Under the pieces are notes generated by a model. The model had not been told where the DNA came from, ran no database searches, and saw nothing but the letters and a program-made list of their open reading frames with translations. Made by a program: the position numbers and the translations under genes. This document shows, piece by piece, positions 27,269 to 36,059 of a stretch of DNA of 64,000 bases. The stretch comes from CAIKBL01 sp050247235 (lineage in GTDB: Bacteria; Pseudomonadota; Gammaproteobacteria; Ga0077536). Each line of letters opens with the position of its first letter. The first letter of the stretch is position 1. Where the stretch lies: contig JBFWUN010000009.1 in NCBI GenBank assembly GCA_050247235.1, positions 41,543 through 105,542 of the forward strand, written 5' to 3'.

Positions 27269-27727
27269 TCACTCCGGGCGCGATCGACCGAGGCTGTCGA
27301 GCCAGATCATCACGGCGCGCGGGATGGGGGTCCGGCTGCGCAGGCGGAGCCGGTAGAAGCTCACCCCGCGCGGGATGTCCGGATGCTCCAATACGAGTCC
27401 CGGCATGCCGCGGAAGAACGAATAGCCCGTCATGCGCAGCGGATACGCTGTGCCGTCACGCGCGAACACCTCGGCCTCCACCGAATCCTTCTGGAAGCGC
27501 CAGGGCAGCTGTTTGACCACGCGGTCGCGATCGAGTCCCGCGCCGTCGAGATCGCGGATGTACAGGATGAGCCGCGGGTTGCCGGTATTTGCGCTGAGCG
27601 GTTCGCGCAGCGGCACGTCGCGCCATTCCGCGGCAACGTCGAATGGTTCGCCGCTCACCGATAGTGAGTCCACCGACACGCCGCCCATCGCCACGATCAG
27701 CGGGAACGCGAGCAGCAGCGCGTGCAT
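27269..27727 (-). CDS. Small hypothetical exported protein
   Basis: 152 aa. The first 20 residues (HALLLAFPLIVAMGG) form a hydrophobic signal or anchor, followed by a beta-rich domain (RLILYIRDLDG, YPLRMTGYSFFRGMPGLVLEHP). No family is recognised. It is on the same strand as, and 28 bp downstream of, the secreted SurE gene, so the two may be cotranscribed. Confidence 0.55.
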   Translation of the reverse strand: MHALLLAFPLIVAMGGVSVDSLSVSGEPFDVAAEWRDVPLREPLSANTGNPRLILYIRDLDGAGLDRDRVVKQLPWRFQKDSVEAEVFARDGTAYPLRMTGYSFFRGMPGLVLEHPDIPRGVSFYRLRLRSRTPIPRAVMIWLDSLGRSRPE

Positions 27728-27755
27728 CTCGGCGGACAGCGCCGTGCGTGTCGGC

Positions 27756-28634
27756 TCAGGGCCGCACGAGGTCGCCGACGCGGCGCATCGTCTCCACGCG
27801 CACCGCGCGCGGGGCGAGCCAGTCGGCCTGGAGCACGGTGACGGTGACGTGGCCGGCCGCGAAGCGGGCAGTGTCGTGCGGGTTGTTCGCCGCGTAGGGA
27901 TTCGGATCCGGGCCGAACGCGAGCTTCACCGTGTCCGCGCCGTCGCCGTCGACGTAGTCGGCGGCGTAGCCGAGTTCCGCGCCCAGGCGGGTCCAGCGTG
28001 CCGGCCTGACGTCCGCGGCCGGGCGCGCCGGGTAGTTGACGTTGAGCACGGTGCGCGGCGGCAGCAGCGGGCCGTCATTCCGCGACGCGGCCAGCCGTGC
28101 GACGAGCTGCGCCGTGAATGCGCCCGCCGCCGGGTAGGCCGCGGCGGTCGACGGGAATCCCGCGGCGGCCTCCGCGAGATCGATGCCGACAGACACCGCG
28201 ATGGCCGGGACGTCGTTCAGCGCGGCCATCACGGCGGCGCCCACGGTCCCGGACAGGTTGGTCACCGCGCCGAGATTCTGGCCGCGGTTGCCACCGGACA
28301 CCACGAGATCGGGCGGCGCGTCGCGCAGCACCCGCCGCAGCCCCACCCACACGGAGTCTGCGGGACTCCCGTCGACGACCCACACGTCGGGCGCTTCCTG
28401 CTTGAGCGCAAACGCAGTGGTGGTGATCTTCACGCTGCTGCCGCTCTGATCGGTGCGGGGCGCAACGACGATCACGCGGTGGCCAGCGTCGCGCAGTGCG
28501 CCCTGCATGGCGAGGATCCCGGGTGCGTGGAAGCCATCGTCGTTGGTCAGCAGGATCGTCAGCGCGGAGGCCGGGGCCCCGAGCCCGAACAGCAGCGCAA
28601 GCCCCGCGCACAGCCCGTGCAGAATTCCGCGCAT
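27756..28634 (-). CDS. surE: SurE-family 5'/3'-nucleotidase with signal peptide
   Basis: 292 aa from ATG 28634. After a signal peptide (HGLCAGLALLFGLGAPASA) comes the SurE core: LTILLTNDDGFHAPGI (metal-binding DD), VVVAPRTDQSGSS and DLVVSGGNRGQNLG. Family members dephosphorylate nucleoside monophosphates and sometimes polyphosphate. Ordinary SurE (about 250 aa) is cytoplasmic; here an export signal puts it in the periplasm or outside. It is divergent from malate synthase. Confidence 0.85.
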   Translation of the reverse strand: MRGILHGLCAGLALLFGLGAPASALTILLTNDDGFHAPGILAMQGALRDAGHRVIVVAPRTDQSGSSVKITTTAFALKQEAPDVWVVDGSPADSVWVGLRRVLRDAPPDLVVSGGNRGQNLGAVTNLSGTVGAAVMAALNDVPAIAVSVGIDLAEAAAGFPSTAAAYPAAGAFTAQLVARLAASRNDGPLLPPRTVLNVNYPARPAADVRPARWTRLGAELGYAADYVDGDGADTVKLAFGPDPNPYAANNPHDTARFAAGHVTVTVLQADWLAPRAVRVETMRRVGDLVRP

Positions 28635-28825
28635 CGCGTGCTCTCCCCCGAAGATCGCTTCGCGCCGGAGTCTAGCCGAACGGCCGGGACCGCGGCGAGC
28701 CAGCGGCGACCTCCAAGCCGTGCAGTGGTCCGCAATCCGCGTGCGCAGACGCGGTGCGCGCGGCGGGAAAAACGGCCGCGGAGCCGCTATCCTACGCATT
28801 CACCCTCGACACCCAAGAGACGGAC

Positions 28826-31030
28826 ATGATTCCCGGCACTCCCGATACCGCCAGCACCCATACCCGCGTCAACCAGGGCCGCATAGAAGTCGCGAACCCG
28901 CTCCACGAACTGGTGGTCAAGGAGATCCTGCCGGGGCTCGGCCTGGATGCTGCCGAGTACTGGAAGATGCTCGAGGACGTGGTGTCCGAACTGGGCCCGA
29001 AGAACAACATCCTGCTGCTGAAGCGGTACAAGCTGCAGGCGGAGATCGACACCTGGCACCAGGCGCGCTGCGACGCGCCACACGATCCGGTGCAGTACAA
29101 GAAATTCCTGCAGAAGATCGGTTACCTGCAACCCGAGGGCCCGGATTTCTCCATCACCACCGAGCACGTGGACGAGGAGATCGCGTGCATCGCCGGCCCG
29201 CAGCTGGTGGTGCCCGTCAAGAACGCCCGCTACGCCCTGAACGCCACCAACGCACGCTGGGGTTCGCTGTACGACGCACTGTACGGTTCCGATGTCATCG
29301 ACGAGTCCGACGGCGCCGAGCGCGGCGGGGCCTACAATCCCGTGAGGGGTGCCAAGGTCATCGCCTACGGACGCCACCTGCTCGACCAGGCCGCGCCGCT
29401 CGCGGGTGCCACGCACGCGCAGGTCACCGCCTACCGCGTGGTGAACGGGCGCCTGCAGGCCACGCTCGGCAACGGCGAAACCACCACGCTGCAGCACCCG
29501 GAGCGGTTTGCGGGCTACAACGGCGAGCCCGGTACCCCGACCGAAGTCCTGCTCAGGAACAACGGCCTCCATGTCATCCTCCAGATCGATGCCCAGCATC
29601 CGGTCGGCCGCACGGATCTCGCGCACGTCAAGGACATCGTGCTCGAGTCCGCCACCACCACCATCCAGGACTGCGAGGACTCGGTCGCGGCGGCCGACGG
29701 CGCGGACAAGGCCGAGGTCTACCGCAACTGGCTCGGACTCATGCAGGGCACGCTGGCGGACACGTTCGAGAAGAGCGGCCGGACGATCACCCGCACGCTC
29801 GCGCCGGATCGCACGTTCCGCGGTCCGACCGGCGAACCGCTGACCCTGCCGGGCCGTTCGCTGCTGCTGGTGCGCAATGTCGGCCACCTGATGACGAACG
29901 AAGCGGTGCTGCTGAACGGCGAGGAAGTTCCGGAAGGCATCCTGGACGCAGTCATCACCGCGACCATCGCACTCTATGACCTGCGCGGACTCGGCACGTT
30001 GCGGAACTCGCGCAAGGGCTCGATGTACATCGTCAAGCCGAAGATGCACGGCCCGGAGGAAGTCGCGTTCGCGTGCGCGATTTTCGACAAGGTCGAGGAC
30101 GCGCTCGGGCTTGCGCGGAACACGCTCAAGATCGGCATCATGGACGAGGAGCGGCGGACCACCGTCAACCTCAAGGAATGCATCCGCGTCGCGCAGGAAC
30201 GGCTGGTGTTCATCAACACGGGGTTCCTGGATCGCACCGGCGACGAGATCCACACGTCGATGGAAGCCGGCGTGATGGTGCGCAAGGAAGCGATGAAGCA
30301 GGAAAAGTGGATCCGCGCCTACGAGAACTGGAACGTCGACGTCGGACTCGCATGCGGCCTGCAGGGCCGCGCGCAGATCGGCAAGGGCATGTGGACCAAG
30401 CCCGACCTGATGCGCGAGATGGTCAGCACCAAGCAGGCGCACCTGCTGGCGGGTGCAAGCACCGCGTGGGTGCCGTCGCCGACCGCAGCCACGCTCCACG
30501 CGATGCACTACCACCAGATCAACGTGTGGTCCGTGCAGAACGAACTGAAGAAGCGCCCGCGCGCGAGCCTGGACGACATCCTGACCATCCCGCTGCTCGG
30601 CGACACGCCGCTGACCCGCGAGCAGGTGCAGGCGGAGCTCGACAACAACTGCCAGGGCATCCTGGGCTACGTGGTGCGCTGGATCGATCTCGGCATCGGC
30701 TGTTCCAAGGTGCCGGACATCAATGACGTGGGCCTGATGGAGGATCGTGCAACCCTGCGCATCTCCAGTCAGCACCTCGCGAACTGGCTCCGTCACGACT
30801 ACGTGGCGCGCCGCCACGTGCTGGAGACGTTCAAGCGTATGGCCGTGGTGGTCGATCGTCAGAACGCGAACGAACCCGGCTACAAGCCGATGTCCGCGAA
30901 CTTCGACGAATCCGTCGCGTTCCAGGCCGCGTGCGAGCTCGTGTTCGGCGGCGTGCACCAGCCGAACGGTTACACGGAGCCGGTACTGCACCGGCGGCGG
31001 CGGGAACTGAAGGCGGCCGCGGCGGGGTGA
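28826..31030 (+). CDS. glcB: Malate synthase G
   Basis: 734 aa, the size of the long G isoform (about 720), starting at ATG 28826 (MIPGTPDT). Conserved segments: ARWGSLYDALYGSDVI, TTIQDCEDSVAAADGADK (acidic metal-site region), KIGIMDEERRTTVNLKE, VGLACGLQGRAQIGKGMW and GASTAWVPSPTAATLHA. It condenses glyoxylate and acetyl-CoA to malate, feeding two-carbon units from glycolate or acetate into central metabolism. The shared 192-bp divergent gap with surE holds its promoter. Confidence 0.95.
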   Translation: MIPGTPDTASTHTRVNQGRIEVANPLHELVVKEILPGLGLDAAEYWKMLEDVVSELGPKNNILLLKRYKLQAEIDTWHQARCDAPHDPVQYKKFLQKIGYLQPEGPDFSITTEHVDEEIACIAGPQLVVPVKNARYALNATNARWGSLYDALYGSDVIDESDGAERGGAYNPVRGAKVIAYGRHLLDQAAPLAGATHAQVTAYRVVNGRLQATLGNGETTTLQHPERFAGYNGEPGTPTEVLLRNNGLHVILQIDAQHPVGRTDLAHVKDIVLESATTTIQDCEDSVAAADGADKAEVYRNWLGLMQGTLADTFEKSGRTITRTLAPDRTFRGPTGEPLTLPGRSLLLVRNVGHLMTNEAVLLNGEEVPEGILDAVITATIALYDLRGLGTLRNSRKGSMYIVKPKMHGPEEVAFACAIFDKVEDALGLARNTLKIGIMDEERRTTVNLKECIRVAQERLVFINTGFLDRTGDEIHTSMEAGVMVRKEAMKQEKWIRAYENWNVDVGLACGLQGRAQIGKGMWTKPDLMREMVSTKQAHLLAGASTAWVPSPTAATLHAMHYHQINVWSVQNELKKRPRASLDDILTIPLLGDTPLTREQVQAELDNNCQGILGYVVRWIDLGIGCSKVPDINDVGLMEDRATLRISSQHLANWLRHDYVARRHVLETFKRMAVVVDRQNANEPGYKPMSANFDESVAFQAACELVFGGVHQPNGYTEPVLHRRRRELKAAAAG

Positions 31031-31174
31031 TCGGCCTGCCCGCCGTCGCGCGGCGCGCAATCTGTCAAGGGAACTTACAGATCTCCTCGTTCCCGCAGCC
31101 GGTTTTTCTGAGGAATTTTACAGATCGCGCGGCCTCCAGGTTGCAGACACCTGAATTGTCGGGCGTTTTTTCTT

Positions 31175-31189
31175 TGGCGCGATAATTGC
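31175..31189 (+). promoter_or_regulatory. Sigma-54 (RpoN) -24/-12 promoter upstream of a PEP-CTERM gene
   Basis: TGGCGC-GATAA-TTGC matches the RpoN consensus TGGCAC-N5-TTGC with the invariant GG and GC 10 bases apart. Transcription would begin near 31201, about 93 bases before the ATG at 31294. Sigma-54 control by PrsK/PrsR is established for PEP-CTERM genes in other bacteria. Confidence 0.7.
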
Positions 31190-31293
31190 GGGCGTGCATT
31201 GCCTCGCGCGACTGGCCGCGTGAGGCGCCGTCACCGGGCCGATTGGACAACGTCCGCCCGGTTCGCACCTACAAACGAGGGGGATACGTCGAG

Positions 31294-31977
31294 ATGAAAC
31301 CACTATCACGTTGGGTCGCGGCTGGCATGATCGGCTGGTCCTGCACCGTTTCCGCGGTCCCGATTTTCGCGCCCGGAGATACGATCATCGGCGGACAGCG
31401 TGTCGGCACCGATTTTCAGCAGGCCAGTCTGGGCACGACTCCCGGAGGAAATAATTCACCCACTTCTGAAGCGGTCGAACACCTGATCGACGGCTTAGGC
31501 CAGAAGTACCTGAATTTCGCGGAGTTCAATACCGGGGCGCTCATCACGCCGTCGTTCGGCGCCTCCGTGGTCACCAGCCTGCAGCTGTGGGTCGCGAACG
31601 ACGCGGAACCGCGCGACCCGGCTTCGTTCGAACTGTGGGGAACGAACAGCCCGATCGGGCCCGCACCGGTGGCGCTCGCCGTGTTCGACCTGATCGCCTC
31701 AGGCTCGCTCAGCCTGCCCGCTACCCGGCAGCCGGGCGGTTCAACCCCGCTCGACGACGCCAATTCGCAGACGATCGCGTTCGCGAACTCGGTCGCGTAC
31801 ACGAGCTACCTGCTGATCTTTCCGACCGTCAAGACCCCCGATAGCGCGAACAGCATGCAGATCGGTGAAGCACAGCTGTTTGGCAGCGCCCCGAGCACCG
31901 TGCCCGAGCCTGGCACGCTTGCGCTGCTCGGAATCGGGTTGCTGGGTGCGGGTCGCGTGCGGCGGCGCGTGCGCTGA
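31294..31977 (+). CDS. PEP-CTERM sorting domain protein
   Basis: 227 aa, secreted. N-terminal signal (WVAAGMIGWSCTVSAVP) and a C-terminal sorting signal: VPEP motif, hydrophobic helix LALLGIGLLGAG and a basic tail RVRRRVR. The PEP-CTERM signal is processed by an EpsH-type exosortase linked to exopolysaccharide production. The body (VVTSLQLWVANDAEPRDPASFELWGTNSP) resembles jelly-roll or DUF-type binding domains. ATG 31294 is about 93 bases after the predicted RpoN start site. No exosortase gene lies in the window. Confidence 0.88.
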   Translation: MKPLSRWVAAGMIGWSCTVSAVPIFAPGDTIIGGQRVGTDFQQASLGTTPGGNNSPTSEAVEHLIDGLGQKYLNFAEFNTGALITPSFGASVVTSLQLWVANDAEPRDPASFELWGTNSPIGPAPVALAVFDLIASGSLSLPATRQPGGSTPLDDANSQTIAFANSVAYTSYLLIFPTVKTPDSANSMQIGEAQLFGSAPSTVPEPGTLALLGIGLLGAGRVRRRVR

Positions 31978-31993
31978 CCCCTCACCTGCACAC

Positions 31994-32020
31994 GCGAACC
32001 CGCGCACTGCGCGGGTTCGC
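31994..32020. terminator. Hairpin after the PEP-CTERM gene
   Basis: Perfect 12-bp inverted repeat (31994-32005 and 32009-32020, GCGAACCCGCGC arms) with a 3-base loop, beginning 16 bases after the stop at 31977. No T-tract follows, so termination is likely but not proven. Confidence 0.5.
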
Positions 32021-32181
32021 CGCCCGTGTGCGCGTGCCCGCCCGCTCTGCGCGTCGCGGGTTGCCTCTCCCCCACCGTTGACAGCTGTACAGTCGGGCAC
32101 CTGACCCTTGGTGCGCCCGGCGCCTTCCACGCGCAGATCGCGTGGGTATACTGCCGGCTCCCCATCCCCACCGGAGCCGCC

Positions 32182-33033
32182 ATGAGCGATACCGCCTACA
32201 CGCCGCCGAAAGTCTGGACCTGGGACAAGGAGTCCGGGGGACATTTCGCCAAGATCAATCGCCCCATCGCGGGCGCCACCCACGAGAAAGCGTTGCCGGT
32301 CGGGAAGCACCCGCTGCAGCTTTACTCGCTCGCCACGCCAAACGGGGTGAAGGTCACGGTGCTGCTGGAGGAACTGCTGGCGCGCGGACATGCCGGGGCG
32401 GAGTACGATGCGTGGCACATCGACATCCTGGCCGGGGACCAGTTCAGCAGCGGATTCGTCGCGGTCAATCCGAACTCCAAGATCCCCGCGCTGATGGATC
32501 ACGGTACCAACCCGCCGATCCGGCTGTTCGAGTCCGCCGCCATCCTGGTCTACCTCGCCGAGAAGTTCGGCGAGTTCCTGCCGAAAGCGCCTGCCGCGCG
32601 CGCGGAATGCCTGTCCTGGGTGTTCTGGCAGATGGGCAGCGCCCCGTACCTCGGCGGTGGCTTCGGCCACTTCTACGCGTACGCACCGACGAAAATGGAA
32701 TACTGCATCAACCGCTTCACGATGGAGGTGAAGCGGCAGCTGGACGTGCTGGACCGCAACCTCGCCACCCGGCCGTATCTCGCGGGTGATGACTACACGC
32801 TTGCCGATATCGCCGTTTACCCGTGGTACGGCGTGCTCGTCACCGGGGACCTCTACAACGCGCAGGAATTCCTGGACGTTGACAGCTATCGCCACGTCCA
32901 GCGCTGGGCGCGCGCGATCGAAGCACGCCCGGCCGTGCAGCGCGGGCGCCGCGTCAACAAGACGTGGGGACCGGAGGCGGAGCAGATGAAGGAGCGCCAC
33001 GCGGCCAGCGACTTCGACGCGCGCCCCGCATGA
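32182..33033 (+). CDS. yghU: YghU-family glutathione S-transferase-like disulfide reductase
   Basis: 283 aa. Closely matches E. coli YghU along its whole length: PPKVWTWDKESGG, INRPIAGATHEKALPVGKHPLQLYSL, NPNSKIPAL and LGGGFGHFY. YghU binds two glutathione molecules and has disulfide-bond reductase activity. GST N domain (about 50-130) and C domain follow. Overlaps the next gene (ATGA at 33030), so it is coupled to a crotonase gene. Confidence 0.93.
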   Translation: MSDTAYTPPKVWTWDKESGGHFAKINRPIAGATHEKALPVGKHPLQLYSLATPNGVKVTVLLEELLARGHAGAEYDAWHIDILAGDQFSSGFVAVNPNSKIPALMDHGTNPPIRLFESAAILVYLAEKFGEFLPKAPAARAECLSWVFWQMGSAPYLGGGFGHFYAYAPTKMEYCINRFTMEVKRQLDVLDRNLATRPYLAGDDYTLADIAVYPWYGVLVTGDLYNAQEFLDVDSYRHVQRWARAIEARPAVQRGRRVNKTWGPEAEQMKERHAASDFDARPA

Positions 33034-33830
33034 GCGTGCGGATCGAACGCACGGACGGCGTGTGGACCGTGATCCACAGCCGCCCCGAGGTGCGCAATGC
33101 AATGGACCCGGCAAGCGCGGACGCGCTGGTGGCGGCGTTCACCGCGTTCGACGCGGACCCTGAAGCCAAGGTCGCGGTGTTCTGGGGCGAAGGCGGCGCG
33201 TTCTGTGCCGGCTGGGATCTCGGGTACGCCAGTTCGCTCGAAGGCGCGGACGCGCCGCTCGCCGCGCTCGACTTTCCTCCCGGCGACGGCCCGGCGCCGC
33301 GCGGTCCGATGGGCCCGAGCCGGCTCGCGCTGTCCAAGCCCGTGATCGCGGCGGTCGCCGGCCCGGCGGTCGCCGGCGGCTTCGAACTCGCGCTGTGGTG
33401 CGATCTGCGCGTGATGGAGGAAAGCGCGTACTTCGGCGTCTATTGCCGACGCTGGGGCATCCCGCTGATCGACGGCGGCACTGTACGGTTGCCGCGGCTC
33501 ATCGGTGAAGGGCGTGCGCTGGATCTGATCCTGACGGGCCGCAAGGTCGATGCCGCCGAGGCGCTGCGGATCGGCGCGTGCGATCGCGTGGTGCCGGACG
33601 GCGATTCACGCGCGGCCGCGGAAGCACTCGCGCACGAGATCGCGCGGTTTCCCCAGGGCTGCCTGCGTGCCGATCGACGCTCCGTGTACGCCCAGCACGG
33701 GCTGCCGGAGCGCGAGGCCCTCCGCTCGGAATGGGCGATCAGCGCCCCGCTGGTGGCCGCCGAGGGGGTAGCCGGCGCGCGGCGTTTCGACGCCGGACGC
33801 GGTCGCCACGGAAGCTTCGACGATCTGTAA
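33030..33830 (+). CDS. Crotonase (enoyl-CoA hydratase/isomerase family) lacking the second catalytic Glu
   Basis: 266 aa. Crotonase oxyanion segments: FCAGWDLG, PAVAGGFELALWCDLRV with E119. In the second catalytic position, where hydratases have FGLPEVKLG, this protein has FGVYCRRWG, so C139 replaces Glu. This variant is common in a crotonase branch with unassigned function. It is coupled to yghU. Whether it is a hydratase, isomerase or hydrolase cannot be told. Confidence 0.85.
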   Translation: MSVRIERTDGVWTVIHSRPEVRNAMDPASADALVAAFTAFDADPEAKVAVFWGEGGAFCAGWDLGYASSLEGADAPLAALDFPPGDGPAPRGPMGPSRLALSKPVIAAVAGPAVAGGFELALWCDLRVMEESAYFGVYCRRWGIPLIDGGTVRLPRLIGEGRALDLILTGRKVDAAEALRIGACDRVVPDGDSRAAAEALAHEIARFPQGCLRADRRSVYAQHGLPEREALRSEWAISAPLVAAEGVAGARRFDAGRGRHGSFDDL

Positions 33831-33857
33831 CCCCTGACGCGTCGCCGACCACGCGCG

Positions 33858-34643
33858 TCAGCGGCCCTGCCAGCGCGGGGCACGCTTCTCCGCGAACGCG
33901 GCCGCGCCCTCGATCCGATCCTCCGATCCGTACCACGCGGCAAACGCGGGGTAGTGAGGCTGGCGCGCCATCGCGAGCGCCAGGCTGGGTTCATCGAGCC
34001 CTCGCATCACGGTCTGCTTGGACCCGCGGGTCGCGAGCGGCGCGCAGCGCAGGATGCGCGCGCACCAGTCGTCCACCTTCGCCTCGAGTTCCGCGTGATC
34101 GACGAGCTCCGTGACCAGGCCCATCCGCGCGGCCTCTTCGGCCCCGACGATGTCCCCCGTCAGAATGAGCCCCATTGCCTGCTTCAGCCCCACCTGGCGC
34201 GCGAGCCGATGCACGCCGCCGCCGAGCGCAACCGCGCCGACCAGCGGCTCCGGCAGGCCGAAGCGCGAACGCCGCGTGGCGATGAGGATGTCGCAGGCCA
34301 GCGCGACTTCGAAACCGCCGCCGACCGCAACGCCATCCACCGCCGCGATCAGCGGTTTGTCCAGGTCGAACCGTTCGATCAGGCCCGCGTAGCCGCTCTG
34401 CGGGTACTGGTGAGGTCGGCCCGACTTCGCGATCGATCTCAGATCGCTGCCCGCGCAGAACGCGCGCCCGCCGGCCCCTGCGATCACCGCGAGGTACTGG
34501 TCGTCATCGCGCGCGAACGCATCGAACGCGTGCTGCAGTTCGTCGTGCATGCGCTGGTTGATCGCGTTGAGGACTTCGGGGCGGTTCAGGGTCACCCGGG
34601 TCACGTGCCCGGCGGTCGTCACGGTGAGGTGCTGGTAGTCCAT
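33858..34643 (-). CDS. Enoyl-CoA hydratase
   Basis: 261 aa from ATG 34643. Both catalytic glutamates are present: E112 in VGGGFEVALACD and E132 in FGLPEPLVG. Also typical: NRPEVLNAINQ and FCAGSDLRS. It hydrates 2-enoyl-CoA. It is convergent with the crotonase at 33030-33830, only 27 bases apart, and divergent from the small membrane protein at 34747. Confidence 0.9.
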   Translation of the reverse strand: MDYQHLTVTTAGHVTRVTLNRPEVLNAINQRMHDELQHAFDAFARDDDQYLAVIAGAGGRAFCAGSDLRSIAKSGRPHQYPQSGYAGLIERFDLDKPLIAAVDGVAVGGGFEVALACDILIATRRSRFGLPEPLVGAVALGGGVHRLARQVGLKQAMGLILTGDIVGAEEAARMGLVTELVDHAELEAKVDDWCARILRCAPLATRGSKQTVMRGLDEPSLALAMARQPHYPAFAAWYGSEDRIEGAAAFAEKRAPRWQGR

Positions 34644-34746
34644 GCGGGTCTCCGGATCGGCGCGTGCGCCGCGCCTCGCGTCGCGGCATGATCGCCGCGG
34701 GACCTGCACGCGGCAAGCGCGCCCGGACCGGATATGAGGCAGACCG

Positions 34747-34995
34747 ATGACGACCCACCAGCACACCCCACGCGGCCCGGCGCGCCTGGCGCCCCCGCTG
34801 ATCGCCGCCAGCGTGCTCGCGAACCTCATGATCGCGGCTGCGCTCATCGGCGTGTTCGCGCCGGGGGTGCTGCCGTTGCTCGCGGACGGACGCGTGATCT
34901 GGCCGCTGCTGGTCGGCGGGATCCTCATTGAGACCGTGGTGATGATCGGCATCCTGCGCGCGTTGCGCCGCCTGCGCACGCCACCAGGAGGCTGA
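34747..34995 (+). CDS. Small two-span membrane protein, hypothetical
   Basis: 82 aa. Two hydrophobic helices (about 17-45 and 52-71) with a short loop (DGRVIWP) and a basic C-terminal tail RALRRLRTPPGG, so both ends probably lie in the cytoplasm. No family recognised. The ribosome-binding site is weak. It lies in the gap after the divergent crotonase; the frame is supported by its transmembrane pattern only. Confidence 0.45.
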   Translation: MTTHQHTPRGPARLAPPLIAASVLANLMIAAALIGVFAPGVLPLLADGRVIWPLLVGGILIETVVMIGILRALRRLRTPPGG

Positions 34996-35091
34996 CTCAC
35001 CGCGAGCGTCTCTGCGCGGCCACCGCCGCGTCGCCGGGCGCGGTGGCCGCGTCGGGCGTTGCGCGTGGACCGTGCTTCCTGCCCGCAGGCC

Positions 35092-35868
35092 TCAGGTCTG
35101 CGCGGGCCCGCGCTGCTGGCGCCAGCGGCTCATCCCCGCCAGCCAGCGATCGATGTCGCTCGCCTTGCGCAGCATGTAATCACGCACCTGCGCGTGCGGC
35201 AGGATCAGGAACTCTTCCTTGCGCATGCCTTCGATGACGCAGTCCGCGAGCTGTTCGGGTTCGATCATGCCGTCCACGCTCGCCACCTGCGCGCCTTCCG
35301 GGCGATCGGTCATCGGCGTGCGCACGGCCTGCGGCGCCAGCACCGAGACGCGCACGCCCTGCTCGCGGTACTTGATCGAGACCCACTCCGCGAATGCCAC
35401 GGCGGCGTGCTTGGTCACGGAATAGGTGGCGGACTGGATGTGACTGAGCAGTCCGGCCGCCGATGCCGTGTGCACCAGGTAGCCGCCGCCCCGCGCAGCC
35501 ATCTTCGGCGCGACGGCCCGCACCGCGTACACGTGCGCCATCACGTGCACGTCCCAGTTGAGCTGCCATTCCTCGTTCGGGGCATCCTCATCGCCCAGCC
35601 GCGCGATGCCCGCGTTGGAACAGAACACGTCGATGGGCCCGAGTTCCTCTTCCACGCAGGCAACCAGCGCCTGGATCTCGCGCTCGTTGCCCACGTTGCA
35701 GGGCACCGCCATGCCGTCGATGCCGTCGGCAACTTCCTGCAGCAGATCGGCCTGCAGATCGGCCACGGCGACGCCTTTCGCGCCCTCCGCACGAAAGCGC
35801 CGGGCGAGCGCCGCACCAATGCCGCTCGCGCCCCCCGTGACCACCACGACTTTACCTGCGATGTCCAT
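35092..35868 (-). CDS. SDR family oxidoreductase
   Basis: 258 aa from ATG 35868. NAD(P)-binding TGGASGIGAALARRF, catalytic Ser in HTASAAGLLSHI, Tyr-Lys in YSVTKHA (Y-S-V-T-K), so a complete SDR active site. Substrate unknown. The C-terminal KASDIDRWLAGMSRWR is typical of SDRs near CoA-catabolic genes. Its start is divergent from the DUF4105-like gene. Confidence 0.9.
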   Translation of the reverse strand: MDIAGKVVVVTGGASGIGAALARRFRAEGAKGVAVADLQADLLQEVADGIDGMAVPCNVGNEREIQALVACVEEELGPIDVFCSNAGIARLGDEDAPNEEWQLNWDVHVMAHVYAVRAVAPKMAARGGGYLVHTASAAGLLSHIQSATYSVTKHAAVAFAEWVSIKYREQGVRVSVLAPQAVRTPMTDRPEGAQVASVDGMIEPEQLADCVIEGMRKEEFLILPHAQVRDYMLRKASDIDRWLAGMSRWRQQRGPAQT

Positions 35869-36059
35869 CCGGTGCCCTCCACGACGCCCTGCGTCCCGCT
35901 GCGCGACTCGCGCCGACAACCCAGTGTACACCCCGCTCCGCGCGGTCGGACACGCGTCCGGCGGCGTTCGGATTCCGCCGACCGGCGCAGTGGCCGGACA
36001 GTCCCCGAACCCGTCGCGCGTCCCTAGAATGCAGGCATGCCCAGGGTGCCCACCACTCG

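Noticed and set aside
28787..31060. A 757-codon minus-strand frame opposite malate synthase.
   Set aside because: Same reason; malate synthase motifs lie on the plus strand and the antisense protein shows no domain pattern.
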